Assembly (NCBI GenBank): GCA_947095535.1
Contig: OX352773.1
Coordinates: 108,817,950-108,881,949 of the forward strand
Source of the DNA: Poecilobothrus nobilitatus
Lineage: Eukaryota > Arthropoda > Insecta > Diptera > Dolichopodidae
Reading direction: 5' to 3'
DNA length: 64,000 nucleotides
Shown: piece by piece, positions 40,227 to 52,178 of the stretch
Numbering within the stretch: position 1 is the stretch's first letter
Layout of the letters: each line of letters starts with the position of its first letter
Position numbers and translations under genes: made by a program
The notes under the pieces: generated by a model
Seen by the model: the letters and a program-made list of their open reading frames with translations, nothing else
The model's database searches: none
What the model was told of the DNA's origin: nothing

Positions 40227-42537
40227 TCTGTTCCAGGAGTTGGCTACTCCTTCGGTAAAATTTACTTTAGGACGCGGTCGGTGATAAAACTCTCGAAAAA
40301 TCTTGATACAAATAAGTCAGCCGGTCAGTCAAATATTCTTGATATATTGATACAAATAAGTCAGTCAAATATTCTTGATATTTCTAAGGCTTTCGATCGA
40401 GTTTGGCACGAAGCTCTATTTGCAAAAGGCAAAGCATTAGGTCTAGGCAGGGTATTTTTAAAATGCTGGGGTCCACAAGGGATCAGTTTTATCCCCAACT
40501 CTCTTCCTAATATTTATCAATGACCTACTCTCAATAACCTCCAATCCGCTCCATAGTTTCGCAGACGACAGCACCCTTGCAGCTTCCTATGAATTTCATA
40601 GCCGCTCTAACATTAATCATCAGATTAACACAACAGCAAAAAGTTTCACTATTAGTGAGCTAAATAACGATTTAGCAAAAATTCAAAAATGGGGTGAAGT
40701 CAACAGAGTTGATTTTAACACCAAAAAGCACAATGCTGTCTGATCTCGCGAAAAATTGCCACTGCTATTCCCTACCTACTATTTCAGGAAGGAAGAGTTT
40801 TGCAGCATTCACCAGATCTAAACCTGCTGGGTATCTGGTTAAACCAAAAATTGACTTGGTCAAATCACATTTTTGGTATAGCCAAGGATGCAGCTAAATG
40901 TTTGGGTTTTTTGTATCTCTGAAAAACTTACTTTTCCGCATTTGATCTTCTCAATATCTATAAAACGTTCATTCGGCCGAAATTGGAGTATAACGCACAC
41001 ATTTGGGGTGCAGGCCCTCAAATTGCGCTGGGTTATTTAGATAATGTGTAAAACAGAGCTATTCGTCTCATCAACGACTCGAGCGCAACTTCAATGCTCA
41101 CTCCACTCAGCCATAGTCGCTTAGTTAGGTCATTAAGCTTGTTTTATAGATATCTCGTAGGGATTAATACCTGTTCCAATGAAATAAAACAGTTATTGCC
41201 TCCACTCAAAGTTTTCCAACGAGAAACAAGGAGAGCAACAAAAGCTCATCCCTACCATTTAAAGTTATCAAGATGGTGAAATACAGCTTATGGAAACTCG
41301 TTTGTCATGCGCACGTACCGTTTGTGGAACCATATACCATCGCATGTGTTCTCTAAAGTTGATAATTCATATGTGTACGATTTACTTAAGTTTAAGAAGA
41401 ACATTAACATCTTCCTTCAAAATGTCCCTCCAAATTTTCCTACCTATCCCTCATAATCCAAATTTCCTAATTCGAATTTCCCCAATTATCCTTCCCACAT
41501 CCCTATACCAAAAACCAAACTGTACATTTGTATTAAAGGTTCCATCCTAAAGGTTGGGTTTAAAAGAGAGTGGTTTTGGTTGGCTAAAGTCCAACCCTAC
41601 TCTGAGGAAACACTTGCAGTTCCTCTTGGTGACTTTCGCGTTTTCCACCAACCCTTGTAAAAAAAAAAAAGTATAAATATAAGAAGTAGGAATTATGCTC
41701 GAAAGTGTTTTTGTTTTTTGCTTTGAGATAATTCGAAATGAAAAAGGATAATTTTTTTTTTGTAAAATAAAAAAATTTATTATGATTTTTTAATTGTTTT
41801 ACATTTAATTTCGTTTTACACTAATACATTTAATTCCTCATTTTTGAAGGAGAAACTATATATTTGATTTTTTTATATTTTGCTGTTCGTCAAAGAATTT
41901 TTTATATTTTTCTGGTGTGAAGAATTTAAATAAAAAAAAAATTCAAATATCCATTTGACACCAAATGGAATTTTTAATGCTCTTGTTCTTTCTATGTTAT
42001 ATTTGTTACCTGGTTTCAAATCACTCCATTTTAAAATTGGTTTCGTTTGGTTTTCATTTAAGTTATTGAAGTTTCCTATTATTTTTAAAGATATTGTTGG
42101 CGTTTGCTCCGTTTAACTTTTTTTTTACTGACTGCTGATTAGAACGCTTTCTCCCGATATAATTAACTCCAAATTTAATTCTTCAAAAATTTATTTACCT
42201 TACGATAGCGAAAATAAAACTTCGGTTTTTTGATAGTTGATATTCTGTTGATTATTTTTTTTCCTTTTGAATTTTAAATGGTTTACTGATGTGAGTTGGC
42301 GTGCAGGTATTTGGGTTGATGAAGCCGGCGGCAAAAACGTTGAATCTATAGAGAACTGTTGCCTATTAGGGATTTCTGTTTCTTCGCTATTTCCTGTAAA
42401 TAATATTTCGTCTGTAGTATTTATGAAAACAATTGATTCCAAATCCATATTCTCGACTGTATAAGTTGTTTTGTACAACTGATAGATTTTTAAAATGTTT
42501 GACTATTTATAGCTAAAAATATTTTCATATTTCCATG
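40227..42537 (+). repeat. Tandem duplication, unit 1 (LINE RT plus flanking sequence)
   Basis: Begins TTCCAGGAGTTGGCTACTCC and ends GCTAAAAATATTTTCATATT. It includes the LINE RT with an internal deletion (SAG directly followed by repeated NILDI, then SKAFDRVWHEALFAKGK), the LINE 3' end (about 41670) and about 850 bp of flanking DNA. Unit 2 (42538-44713) has the same borders. Confidence 0.8.
41875..42463 (-). pseudogene. Orphan Polinton-type beta-domain protein gene
   Basis: The minus strand from about ATG 42450 (MDLESIVFINTTDEILFTGN) has a Ser/Gln-rich N-terminal part that stops near 42200. After a frameshift it reads WSDLKPGNKYNIERTRALKI, PFGVKWIFEF and FFTPEKYKKFFDEQQ to a TAG near 41875. 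The layout (Y-I...T...FG-KW-FE...F-P) matches the Q-rich and acidic beta-domain proteins of elements A, B and C. It is therefore a relic of a further Polinton, now in the flank of a LINE. A truncated second copy is in the duplicated unit at 44490-44610. Confidence 0.5.
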
Positions 42538-44713
42538 TTCCAGGAGTTGGCTACTCCTTCGGTAAAATTTACTTTAGGACGTGGGCGGTGATGAAACTCT
42601 TGAAAAATCTTGATACAAATAAGTCAGCCGGTCCAGATGGTATAACCACCATGGTGCTTAAAAATACCTACTCCAGTATTTCAAAACCTCTGCGCAGCCT
42701 TTTCTATCTCTCCTTCACTTCGGGTATTCATCCTACCCAATGGAAGGTTGCACTTGTTTTCCCAATTTCCAAAAAAGGTAATAAAAGCGATCCCTCCAAC
42801 TACCGCCCTATTACTATAACTTCGGTCCTCTCCAAAGTGATGGAGAAAATTGTGGACCAAAAGCTTCTGAAATTCCTGGATCACAAACCTCGGCTTCATG
42901 ATCGTCAATATGGGTTCATAGCCCGTCGTTCAATCTCATGACTTACCTTTGTGAGAAGCTAAGCATTAGCCTTCATCCTTCTTGTAAGTCTGGTGTTGTT
43001 ATTCTTGATATTTCTAAGGCTTTCGATCGAGTTTGGCACGAATCTCTATTTGCAAAAGGCAAAGAATTAGGTCTAGGCAGGTTATTTTTAAAATGGATGG
43101 GAAATTTCATTTCGAATCGCACGATTCGTGTAGTGGTCGATGGATATTCATCTGACAAATTCAAAATAAATGCTGGTGTCCCCCAGGGGTCAGTTTTATC
43201 CCCAACTCTCTTCCTAATATTTATCAATGACCTACTCTCATTAACCTCCAATCCGATCCATAGTTTCGCAGACGACAGCACCCTTGTAGCTTCCTATGAA
43301 TTTCATAGCCGCTGTAACGTTAATCATCAGATTAACACAACAGCAAAAAATTTCACTATTAGTGAGCTAAATAATGATTTAGCAAAAATTCAAAAATGGG
43401 GTGAAGTCAACAGAGTTGATTTCAACACCAAAAAGCACAATGCCCGATGTCTGATCTCGCGAAAAATTGCCACTGCTATTCCCAACCTACTACTTCAGGA
43501 AGGAAGAAGTTTTGCAGCATACAACAGATTTAAGAGTGCTGGGTATCGGGTTAAACCAAAAATTGACTTGGTCAAATCCCATTTTTGGTATAGCTAAGGA
43601 TGCAGCTAAATGTTTGGGTTTTTTGTATCGCTACAAAACTTACTTTTACACATCTGATTTTGTCAATATCTATAAAACGTTCATTCGGCCGAAATTGGAG
43701 TATAACGCACACATTTGGGCTGCAGGCCCTCAAATTGCGCTAGGTTATTTAGATAATGTACAAAACAGAGCTATTCTTCTCATCAACGACTCGAGTGTAA
43801 CTTCAATGCTCACTCCACTCAGCCATAGTTAGGTCACACTTAGTTAGGTCATTAAGCTTGTTTTATAGATATCTCGTAGGGATTAATACCTGTTCCAATG
43901 AAATAAAACAGTTAATGCCTTCACTCAAAGTTTTCCAACGAGAAACAAGGAGAGCAATACAAGCTCACCCCTACCGGTAGAGTTATCAAGATGGCGAAAT
44001 ACAGCTTATGGAAATTCGTTTGTTATGCGCATGTCCCGTTTGTGGAACCATATACCATCGCATGTTTTCCCTAAAGTTGATAATTCATATGTGTACGATT
44101 TACTTAAGTTTAAGAAGAACATTAACATCTTTTTTCAAAATGTCCCTCCCAATTTTCCTACCTATCCCCCATAATCCAAATTTCCTAATTCCAATTTCGC
44201 CAATTATCCTTCCCGCATCCCTATCCCAAAAATCAAACTGTACATTTGTATTAAAAATTCCATCCTAAAGTTTGGATTTAAAAGGGGGTGGTTTTGATTG
44301 GTTAAAGTCCAACACTACCCTGAGGAAGCACGTGCAGTTCCTCTTGGTGACTTTCGCGTTTTTCACCAACCCTTGTAAAAAAGAAAATTGTATAAATATA
44401 TAATAGAAGTAGGAATTATGCTCGAAAGTGTTTTTGTTTTTTGCTTTGAGATAATTCGAAATGAAAAAGGATAATTTTTTTAAAAAGGAGTTTTTAATGC
44501 TCTTGTGCTTTCTATGTTGTATTTGTTACCTGGTTTCAGATCACTCCATTTTAGAATTGGTTCCGTTTGGTTTTCAGTTAAGTTATTGAAGTTTCCTGTA
44601 TAAGTTATTTTGTACTTTATCCTGTATAATCCTGTTTCCTGTATAAGTTATTTTTGTAAGTTTATAGATTTTTAAAATGTTTGACTATTTATAGCTAAAA
44701 ATATTTTCATATT
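42538..44713 (+). repeat. Tandem duplication, unit 2 (LINE RT, better preserved)
   Basis: The RT domain is longer here: SAGPDGITTMVLKN, NYRPITITSVLSKVMEKIV, a stop at 42939-42941, then GVVILDISKAFDRVWHESLF, GVPQGSVLSPTLFLIFINDL and the active-site FADDSTL near 43270. It is frameshifted again near 43480 and 43600 and ends with the LINE 3' end near 44390. The flank with the orphan gene is shortened by an internal deletion relative to unit 1. Confidence 0.8.
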
Positions 44714-45540
44714 TTTTTTTTGTTTTTTTCTGCTTGTGGTAGAGGCCATTTAAATTTAAATATCTAACTGACTTAACATAAAATAAATGTAACAGAAAAT
44801 TTTAATCTAGTCGGTTGGCTTATGAGAAAAATATTGTTTTAAAAGAATTGTGCTCCTATAGAAAATTGGATCGGAAAAGATCTTTTCACCCTCTATACAA
44901 TTTTATTTTTCTACTATTATCAGGTAAATTATGAGAAAAGTCGTTACAATGTATTTTAATTAGCTTATAATTGCGCTCACCCTTTCTTAGTCATATTAAA
45001 AGACATTATTGTAATTGTTATAGAACATTTAAACGCAAAAGATATTTTTACCCTCGATACTATTTTATTTTCCTACGTCTATTATCAGGGGAATTATGAA
45101 AATGTCGTTACAATGTTTTTTAATTAGCTTGGAATTGCATACCTTGTCTTAGTCATATAAAAATTAGCCACAAAAGATCTTTTACCCTTCATACTTCTTT
45201 GTTTTCCTATGTCCATCATGAGGTGAATTATGAGAAAAGCTGTTACAATGTCTATTAATGAGCTTGAATAACCATATTTTTAAAAACTTAAATAATTTAT
45301 GTACGAAAAAATATTTAAATAAACAGTACTTAGTAAAATTTAATTGTTTGTCTAGAGTTTACAACGAAAAAACAAGTGAAATTTTTTAAAAGTTTATTGT
45401 GATTAAATAAATAATATTTTTAAATAATTAAATATTGACAATGAAAATAAAAAATACATACATATATATATATATAGACATTAAAAACAAAAATATACAT
45501 AAACTTTGAATTAAAAATTTAAAACTCTTAAAATTAAAAA
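44714..45540. other. Non-coding stretch with three diverged tandem units
   Basis: About 44870-45270: three copies of a block AAAAGATCTTTT-ACCCTC-TAC followed by TCAGGTGAATTATGAGAAAA and GTTACAATGT (starting near 44875, 45048 and 45171). No gene. A short TA run lies at 45462-45476. Confidence 0.6.
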
Positions 45541-45699
45541 TTTGAAACATGTCGACAAAATTTTTATTAGAACTTTACGCGAAAGAAGTGGAAGAGTTTC
45601 GAGAGGTGTTTTGCGTTATCACTTGAGTTAAATACTTTCTTGAATCGATTCAATTTACGCGCGAAAACATGAATTTAAAATCAGTGATGTCTCCAACAA

Positions 45700-47390
45700 T
45701 GTAGAGCCTACGATTTGCATAAAAATATACGATTGAAATACGATTGAAGATATACTTTCACTTTTAACACAGAATCTTCTTCCCACGGTTGAAGATTAGA
45801 TGTAGCAATAGTTCAAGGTGAAAGCGACCCTGATTATAAGAAAAATAGCAAAAACACATATAAGATACAAACTGAAAAAGCGAACAATTTAATGAACGAT
45901 GTACGCGTTGATATACCTGATTTAGGATGTGGAATTGCAGAACTAAAAAATTTTCAGTCTTATTTAAAAAACTACAAAATTGTGGTTTATTTATATGGAA
46001 GTAAAAAGTAATTTTTCAAGGAGAGGATAATACTGCAAAAAAATAAATTTATTATACCAAAAGGGTCATTATAATGTTTTAGCATCGTTAACAGCAGTTT
46101 TATGTTGTCTTGTCGTATTATTGTGAAGAATGTCATATTCCTTATAATAATAAAAATAGTCATAGATGTGGCGATCCATGTCTCCAATGCGAATTTTACA
46201 AAGATTGTAATAGATTGTTTAGAGGTTATCAGTGCTATGACAATGATTTGGCATCGGCATCAGTAAATCATTAAATATTTGTGTGCAAGTTAAAAGATGT
46301 GTCAATTGTTGGAAGACTTTTAGAGGCGATAAAAAACACACATGTAGAGAAAGTTATTGCAAAACATATGCTAAATATGTTCCTATAGAACACAGATAAA
46401 AGATATTTTATGATTTGGAAAGACAGCAAGAAAAAATCATAAAAGGAAATACATTTGGGGACATTAAACAGTCCGCGCCTAACTTGTATGTTTTTAAAGT
46501 AGGTGTGATAAATGTATAAATAATTTCAACCTAGTATATTGTGATAAATGTTGTCAAAAAATTTTTTACAAAGAGAAAAAAATAAAATAGAAGAAGACAA
46601 TGTAATTTCTCGGTTTCTCACCCATGTTTCATATGTCCGAAAAACATTTAACACAGTAGTTGTCTTTGCTTATAACGGACAGGCGTATGATCATCAGTTT
46701 TATTAAACCACATTTTACAAACATTTACCAGTCTAGAGCCCAAACTTATAATGCGTGGATCTAAAAATATACTTATGACTCTAGATAATATTAATTTTAT
46801 AGATTCATTAAATTATTTTCCCATGGCTTTATCAAAACTTTCCAAAGCGTTTGATTTAGCTGAAGAATTTAAAAAGGGATATTTTCCGCATATTTTCAAT
46901 ACATCAAAAAATAAAAATTATATCAGGCCATTTCCCTCAATCGAATATTATAGTCCTGATACGATGGTATAATAAATACATAAATAAAGAAAAAGAATTT
47001 AACATGCAGCGCGATATTGTTGAATATTGTATTGATGATGTAAAAATTTTAACTGCAACAAGTTTAAAATTTCGCAGCATGTTTTTCAACAAATGCGGAG
47101 TTGAATCATTTTTGGAGACAGTGACGATAGCATCAGCTTGTAATTTGGTATATCGTCGTAAGTTTCTTTCATGCAATCGTACTGATTCCCAAAAATGAGT
47201 ACAGAAATACAGTCAATCAATCGATAGAATTGGTTAATCGATTATGTGGTTAATTTTTGAAGAAAAACCATGTATAATATAAAACATACAGCAAAAAGAA
47301 AGAAGCTGTAACAGCAGATGTTAAAGTGGGTGAATTTTGTGCTGAAACAGATGATTCCTAGCCTATTTACATAATGATTCGTATAACACC
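45700..47390 (+). pseudogene. Protein-primed DNA polymerase relic D (N-terminal and exonuclease part)
   Basis: A heavily decayed plus-strand copy related to the polymerase of element B. Recognisable: IAELKNFQSYLKNYKIVVY (near 45935, matching the B N-terminal region); zinc-finger remnants (CGDPCLQCEFYKDCNRL near 46170); VVFAYNGQAYDHQF (exonuclease II, near 46660); the open stretch MRGSKNILMTLDNINFIDSL (46751 on); YCIDDVKILTA (exonuclease III, near 47025); and VTIASACNLVYRRKF (near 47125). The palm domain is absent: the LINE sequence begins near 47390. It is a fourth polymerase lineage in this window. Confidence 0.8.
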
Positions 47391-49958
47391 GTTATAGAAG
47401 GTAAAACTAGGAATCACCTATCAGTTCTCATTCACAATGAGGGCCTGCCATCTAATTATAAAGATTTATATGATCCTTATCTCAGATATCATAAAAATAT
47501 AGGCTTCTCTGTTAAAGAGGTCAAAGAGGATCTTAAGGCTTATCGTAGTCATTGCAATAGCAACTACTACAATCATTTGAATCAATCACGTGAGAGTTAT
47601 AACAAGTTTTTTCGTCCAAACTCTAAGTAATTACTCAAGTTTCAACCAAACTTCAAATCTCATCTCTTTATCTAACGTTACTTACTCTAAAAAAACCTCA
47701 CAAACTTTCAACAACATAAACAACATTAAAATGTTTTACCACAATTGTAGTGGTATGAGAGGCAAGCTCAAGAAGCTTTTTGTTGATGCCAAGTCGTGTA
47801 ATTTCAATATATTAGTTATAACACAAACAAGGCTCAACGACTCGTTTACAAACGAGGAAATTCTTGATGGTAATTGATCCATTTACAGAAAAAATCGTGA
47901 TTATCTATCTGCAAATTGTTCGCGAGGAGGTGGTGTTCTACTTGCTGTAAAGACTAACTTATCTAGTGTACCATTAATCACTGGTACACATCAATCTTTC
48001 GATCACCAATTTGTTAAAATAAAATTAGGTACAAATAATTTATACCTAGGTATTGTTTATTTCCCTCCGAACTCTGACAATTCCTCATATTCTGATTTTT
48101 ATAGTGTATATCACAATATTATTTCAGAAATGCATGATGATGACTCAATTTTTGTGTTTGGCGATTTTAATCGACCTTCTATTTCTTTTATCGTTGACGA
48201 CGCTGATAATTTGTTATTACCGGTTAACTTTCATGACGAAATTGACTTCGGTCTTATTAGCGAGTTCTACGGTAACGATTTACAACAAATTATCAGTTAT
48301 CCTAATAGTAATAATAAATGGTTAGATCTTGCATTTTCAAATGCATATGATAGAGTGTCGGTTAAACTCGCTGATGATGTTGATAATCTTTAATTTAATT
48401 AATAACAAATTTACCAACTCTGCTCATCATAACGCACTTATTACCGAGTTCTCCACTTCTATCCCACTCTTGGCCAAATCTTACAATAATGAAATTGCAT
48501 ACGATATTTTTAATGCTGACTATCAAATTATTAACTATTCTTTGTCATTAACCACATGGGACGAACTGTTAGTTCAACAGGATATCAATTTACTTATCTC
48601 TATCTTTTATTCAAACCTGTTTCAAATTATTAATGCCTTTGTTCCTAAAATTCGCAAAAAGCATAAAACAACAGAACCATGGTTAGATAGAGATCTTAGG
48701 AACTTGAGAAATCGGCACAATAAAATATACAAAAAACTTAAACATCATCAAGCACCATGCGACGACTTATTGAATATGTATAAGCAACTTGCAATTGAAT
48801 TTAAACAAAAAGCCAATGCAGCATATGAAAACTATGTCACGGATATTGGCAACAAACTTGTTACTGATCCTAAAAAAATTTTTGATTTTGTTAACACTAA
48901 ACGGAAATTATTTGGGTATCCCAATTCAATGATATCAAAAGACAATGTAGTTTCTGATTGCCCAAAAGAAATTTGCAACTTCTTTTCTGATCATTTTCAA
49001 CAAGTTTATCGCCCAACAACACCAGTTACCACATCGACTAATTCCTTATCTAATAGCTCAAATTTGCTATTTACAGAGGTATAACTTTCTGAAAATGATA
49101 TTCTTGAAGCAATTTTGAGCATTGATACAAAAAAGGGTGCTTGTCCGGACTTAATGCCTCCAATCTTTTTACATAATTGCTCTCACAGTCCCTCTTCCCT
49201 CTTCATTTTATTTTCAATAAGTCACTTTCAATTGGGATTTTCTCACAAAAGTGGAAATCCTCCCACTTAACCCCTATTTTTAAAAAAGGGGATAGAGCAT
49301 CGGTGGAAATTTATCGAGGTATAGCAATCCTTTCGACTATACCTAAATTATTTGAAAAAATTGTCGTTGATAGAATTACTCCTATCATAAATGCAAAACT
49401 AAATGAACAACAATATGGTTTCAGAAAAGGTCGTTCAACTACTACGAACCTGATGGTTTATACATCTGAAATCCTGAATCAAATGGAGAAAGGGTACCAA
49501 GTTGATGCAATTTACACTGATTTTAGCAAAGCTTTCGATCGTGTAGATCACTTCACTTTGCTAAACAAACTATCAACTTTTGGCATTTCGTGTTCATTTC
49601 TTGAGTGGCTTAATTCTTATCTTATAGAAAGAACTCAAAATGTTAAATGTCGTGGTGTATTATCCAACACTATTGGGGTCACTTCCGGTGTACCTCAAGG
49701 CAGCCATTTAGACCCGCTTCTGTTTAATTTTTTAAATTTTTATTTCAGATCTTTCGGAATATCTAAGCAATATACCTCACATTTCGTTTGCTGATGAACT
49801 AAAAATATATCAAGTGGTTAAAGATAATTATGATGCAGCTAAACTTCAATCAAGCTTATCAGTGTTACAAGCTTGGTGCACGTCAAATTTATTAGAATTC
49901 AACATACAGAAATGTAATGTTATAAGCTTTACACGTAAACGGTCTTCTTTAATATATG
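47391..49958 (+). pseudogene. Second jockey/CR1-type LINE, cut off by element B
   Basis: A possible ORF1 end (to 47629) is followed by an APE endonuclease start (MFYHNCSGMRGKLKKLF at 47740, then a TGA near 47876). The endonuclease catalytic region contains VFGDFNRPS (48157). A long open linker (48329-49084) follows, then RT with FKKGDRASVEIYRGIAILS, QQYGFRKGRSTTTNL, YTDFSKAFDRVDH, GVPQGS, and a degenerate FADE where FADD is expected (near 49790). The reading stops being LINE at 49958, where element B begins; the LINE 3' part should be beyond the far end of B. Confidence 0.85.
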
Positions 49959-50765
49959 AGTAGATAGGTAGGCACTTGGGCCAGACAGGTCAGTAGGTCA
50001 AGGTCACCCGGAAGTAGGTCAAGGTCACCCATAAGTAGGTCAAGGTCACCCGGAAGGCCAGACAGGAAGTATGTCAAGGTCATTTTAAAAGTAAGTCAGA
50101 CTGGCGGCGATCGTCAGTTGTTTATAAAGATTGTATACTTGGTTTAAGTAATAGGTATGCAGGAAAATAGTAGGAAAAAAAAAAATGCTTTTTCATACAA
50201 TGTAAAGAGAAAAAAAATGTACCTATACGTTTCTTTAAAATTAAAAAAAAAGTGCGAACTGGTTTTTTACATCTTAGATGAAGAATCAACAAAATTAATG
50301 CAATTTTGAGATGCATTTTTTTTCTTTTTTTCTTGTTTTTTCTTTTTTTTTATGAAGTATTTAAAGAAGAGGAAATAAAAACCATTAATTAATTGAGAGT
50401 ATCACCGTATAAGATTTTATTGTTATGTAAGAATGTTGACAAAAATATGAATAAAAAGAAAACAAACAGAAAATCAAAAATATCTAACATGTGGTTTAAG
50501 TAATAGGCGTAAATGGATATAGTAAGAAAAAATGCGTTTTTATAAAATGTAAAGAGAAAAATTTAAACAAATTAAGTGTACCTATGCGAATTTTTAAAAT
50601 TAAAAGAAAAAAGTGCAAAGCTGGTTTTTAAATCTGAATCAACCTTGACCAAATTGATATTTTGAGATGAATTTTTTTCTTTTCTTTTTTGTTCTGATGA
50701 AATATTTAAAGAAGAGGAAAGAAAAATTATTAGTATTTTAAGATTTTATTGATATATAAGAATGT
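49959..50765 (+). repeat. Left TIR of element B
   Basis: The outer part has four AAGGTCA-containing repeats and GCCAGACAGG words. The inner part has two modules with TTTAAGTAATAGG (50140 and 50490), TATTTAAAGAAGAGGAAA and ATGTAAGAATGTTGA blocks. It is related to the right TIR (63285 on) and to the TIRs of element A, but shorter through internal deletions. Confidence 0.85.
49995..50082 (+). promoter_or_regulatory. Array of nuclear-receptor-type AGGTCA half-sites
   Basis: AGGTCAAGGTCA (two half-sites without spacer) occurs at 49995-50006, 50016-50027 and 50037-50048, and TCAAGGTCA again at 50074-50082. TCAAGGTCA is the known binding sequence of FTZ-F1/SF-1 and ERR receptors. Use by such factors here is inference; the array is also simply a tandem repeat of the TIR tip. 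Confidence 0.4.
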
Positions 50766-50888
50766 AGAACAAAAAAGATGTATTCTTATGTTGTGTTAAA
50801 AAAAAAAAAATAAAACAAATTTATTTATATGTTTGAAATAATTTTTTATTTAAAAATATTTTACAATTTTATAGAAATCTGTGCTGTT

Positions 50889-51380
50889 TTAATCTAACAT
50901 TTTTTCTTTTAAAAGATACATATATACATTATAACAATTTTTAACAGCACATCTGAAATTGTTGTTTAATAAGTGTATAGGACAATTTGATTTAAAGTTA
51001 TCAATCTTTTGTAATGACGGCAAGTTTCTGCTTAAATCTTCTATTTTATCACTGTCAATGTTCTTTTGAAGGAATAGTTTTTTTTGTTCTCCTTTAACAT
51101 AAATTTTTTCAGCTGACTCTAAATAGTGTTTTAATATGCATTTTACATCTAAATATTCAACTAGACCGTTATTCCATTTAAGTCCATTTATTTTATTTTC
51201 GCAATACTGGTTATTATATTTCATATCCGGACTAAGTTCCTCTGAGGGGTACGGTGCTTTGAAGTGATAGACAGTTGGAATTAAACTTCCTTTTTCAAGT
51301 ATGGCTAATTCTTTTAGGAAATATTGCTTTTCATTTCCTTCTAAAAATTGTAGGTCAACTATGAGAACTCGTTTAACCAT
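50889..51380 (-). CDS. Conserved VLIVDLQ protein of Polintons (element B)
   Basis: 163 codons from ATG 51378-51380 (MVKRVLIVDLQFLEGNEKQY), without lesions. Conserved landmarks: VDLQ, FLKELAIL, HFKAPYPSEELSPDMKYNNQ, WNNGLVEY, IYVKGEQKKLFLQKN, LPSLQKI and a C-terminal Cys region (CPIHLL...CAVKNC). I know similar proteins as unnamed ORFs in insect genomes and Polinton elements. The leading VDLQ strand and spaced acidic residues suggest an RNase-H-like fold, but the classical exonuclease residues are not clear. It is divergent from the ATPase, so the two probably share the promoter region 51381-51503. Confidence 0.65.
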   Translation of the reverse strand: MVKRVLIVDLQFLEGNEKQYFLKELAILEKGSLIPTVYHFKAPYPSEELSPDMKYNNQYCENKINGLKWNNGLVEYLDVKCILKHYLESAEKIYVKGEQKKLFLQKNIDSDKIEDLSRNLPSLQKIDNFKSNCPIHLLNNNFRCAVKNCYNVYMYLLKEKMLD

Positions 51381-51462
51381 GTCGACGGTTTGTGTTAGAA
51401 TAAATACTCATTAGAATAAATAAATTTACATTTATATTCACTTCGGCAAAAGAGCTTTTCAT

Positions 51463-51472
51463 ATAAATATAG
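51463..51472 (+). promoter_or_regulatory. TATA box candidate of ATPase operon-like cluster
   Basis: TATAAATATA, 31 bases upstream of the ATPase ATG (51504), within the short divergent interval. Confidence 0.4.
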
Positions 51473-51503
51473 GTTAACAGTGCTATTTTTAACTAATACA
51501 ACT

Positions 51504-52178
51504 ATGCTATTTCATCCATTTACAATGGTGGTAGCGGGGCCATCATGCTGTGGTAAAACCACTTTTATTCATAATTTAATAAAGTATAAAAAACAAAATA
51601 TACAACCACATATTAATAAAATTATTTGGTGTAATCCAGACAAAAATGCCGTTCCAAAATATTTAAAAGATGTGGAATATAGTAACACTATTCCGGATTT
51701 TAATGACAATAAAGAACCTTTGTTAATTATTATCGATGATATGATGTTAAATTCCCATGATAAGTATGTATGTGATTTATTTACTAGAGGATCACACCAT
51801 AGAAATTTATCTGTAATATTTGTAACACAAAATGTTTTTCACCAGGGTAAATTTTCAAGAGATATTTCGCTTAACTGTAAATATCTAGTACTTTTCAAAA
51901 ATCCAAGAGATAAATCGCAGATATTACCTCTAGCTCGCCAAATATATCCCAATCAAATCAAAGCATTTGAAAAAGTATATAATGAAGTGACGTCAGAACC
52001 ATACGGGTATATATTAATAGATCTTACTCAAGACGTTAATGATATATTTCGATTAAGAAGTGATATATTTGGAAAAGGTTTGTGTTTTTGTACAAGAGAT
52101 CAATTAGAACAATTTGGCAAAGAATATGAAACGTTTGAAGGTCAACCGTCATATATTGCACCTATTAAAAAGCTCTAA
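51504..52178 (+). CDS. Genome-packaging ATPase (FtsK/HerA, A32-like), intact (element B)
   Basis: 224 codons from ATG 51504 (MLFHPFTMVVAGPSCCGKTT). Walker A GPSCCGKT at residues 12-19, Walker B LLIIIDDM at 73-80, then SVIFVTQNVFHQGKFSRDIS (sensor region) and DVNDIFRLRSDIFG near the end. The size is usual for Polinton ATPases. The enzyme drives DNA into preformed capsids. The 3' end overlaps the next gene by 53 bases in another frame. The copy in element A has an Arg in Walker A and a capsid-gene insert, so this is the reference copy. Confidence 0.92.
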   Translation: MLFHPFTMVVAGPSCCGKTTFIHNLIKYKKQNIQPHINKIIWCNPDKNAVPKYLKDVEYSNTIPDFNDNKEPLLIIIDDMMLNSHDKYVCDLFTRGSHHRNLSVIFVTQNVFHQGKFSRDISLNCKYLVLFKNPRDKSQILPLARQIYPNQIKAFEKVYNEVTSEPYGYILIDLTQDVNDIFRLRSDIFGKGLCFCTRDQLEQFGKEYETFEGQPSYIAPIKKL

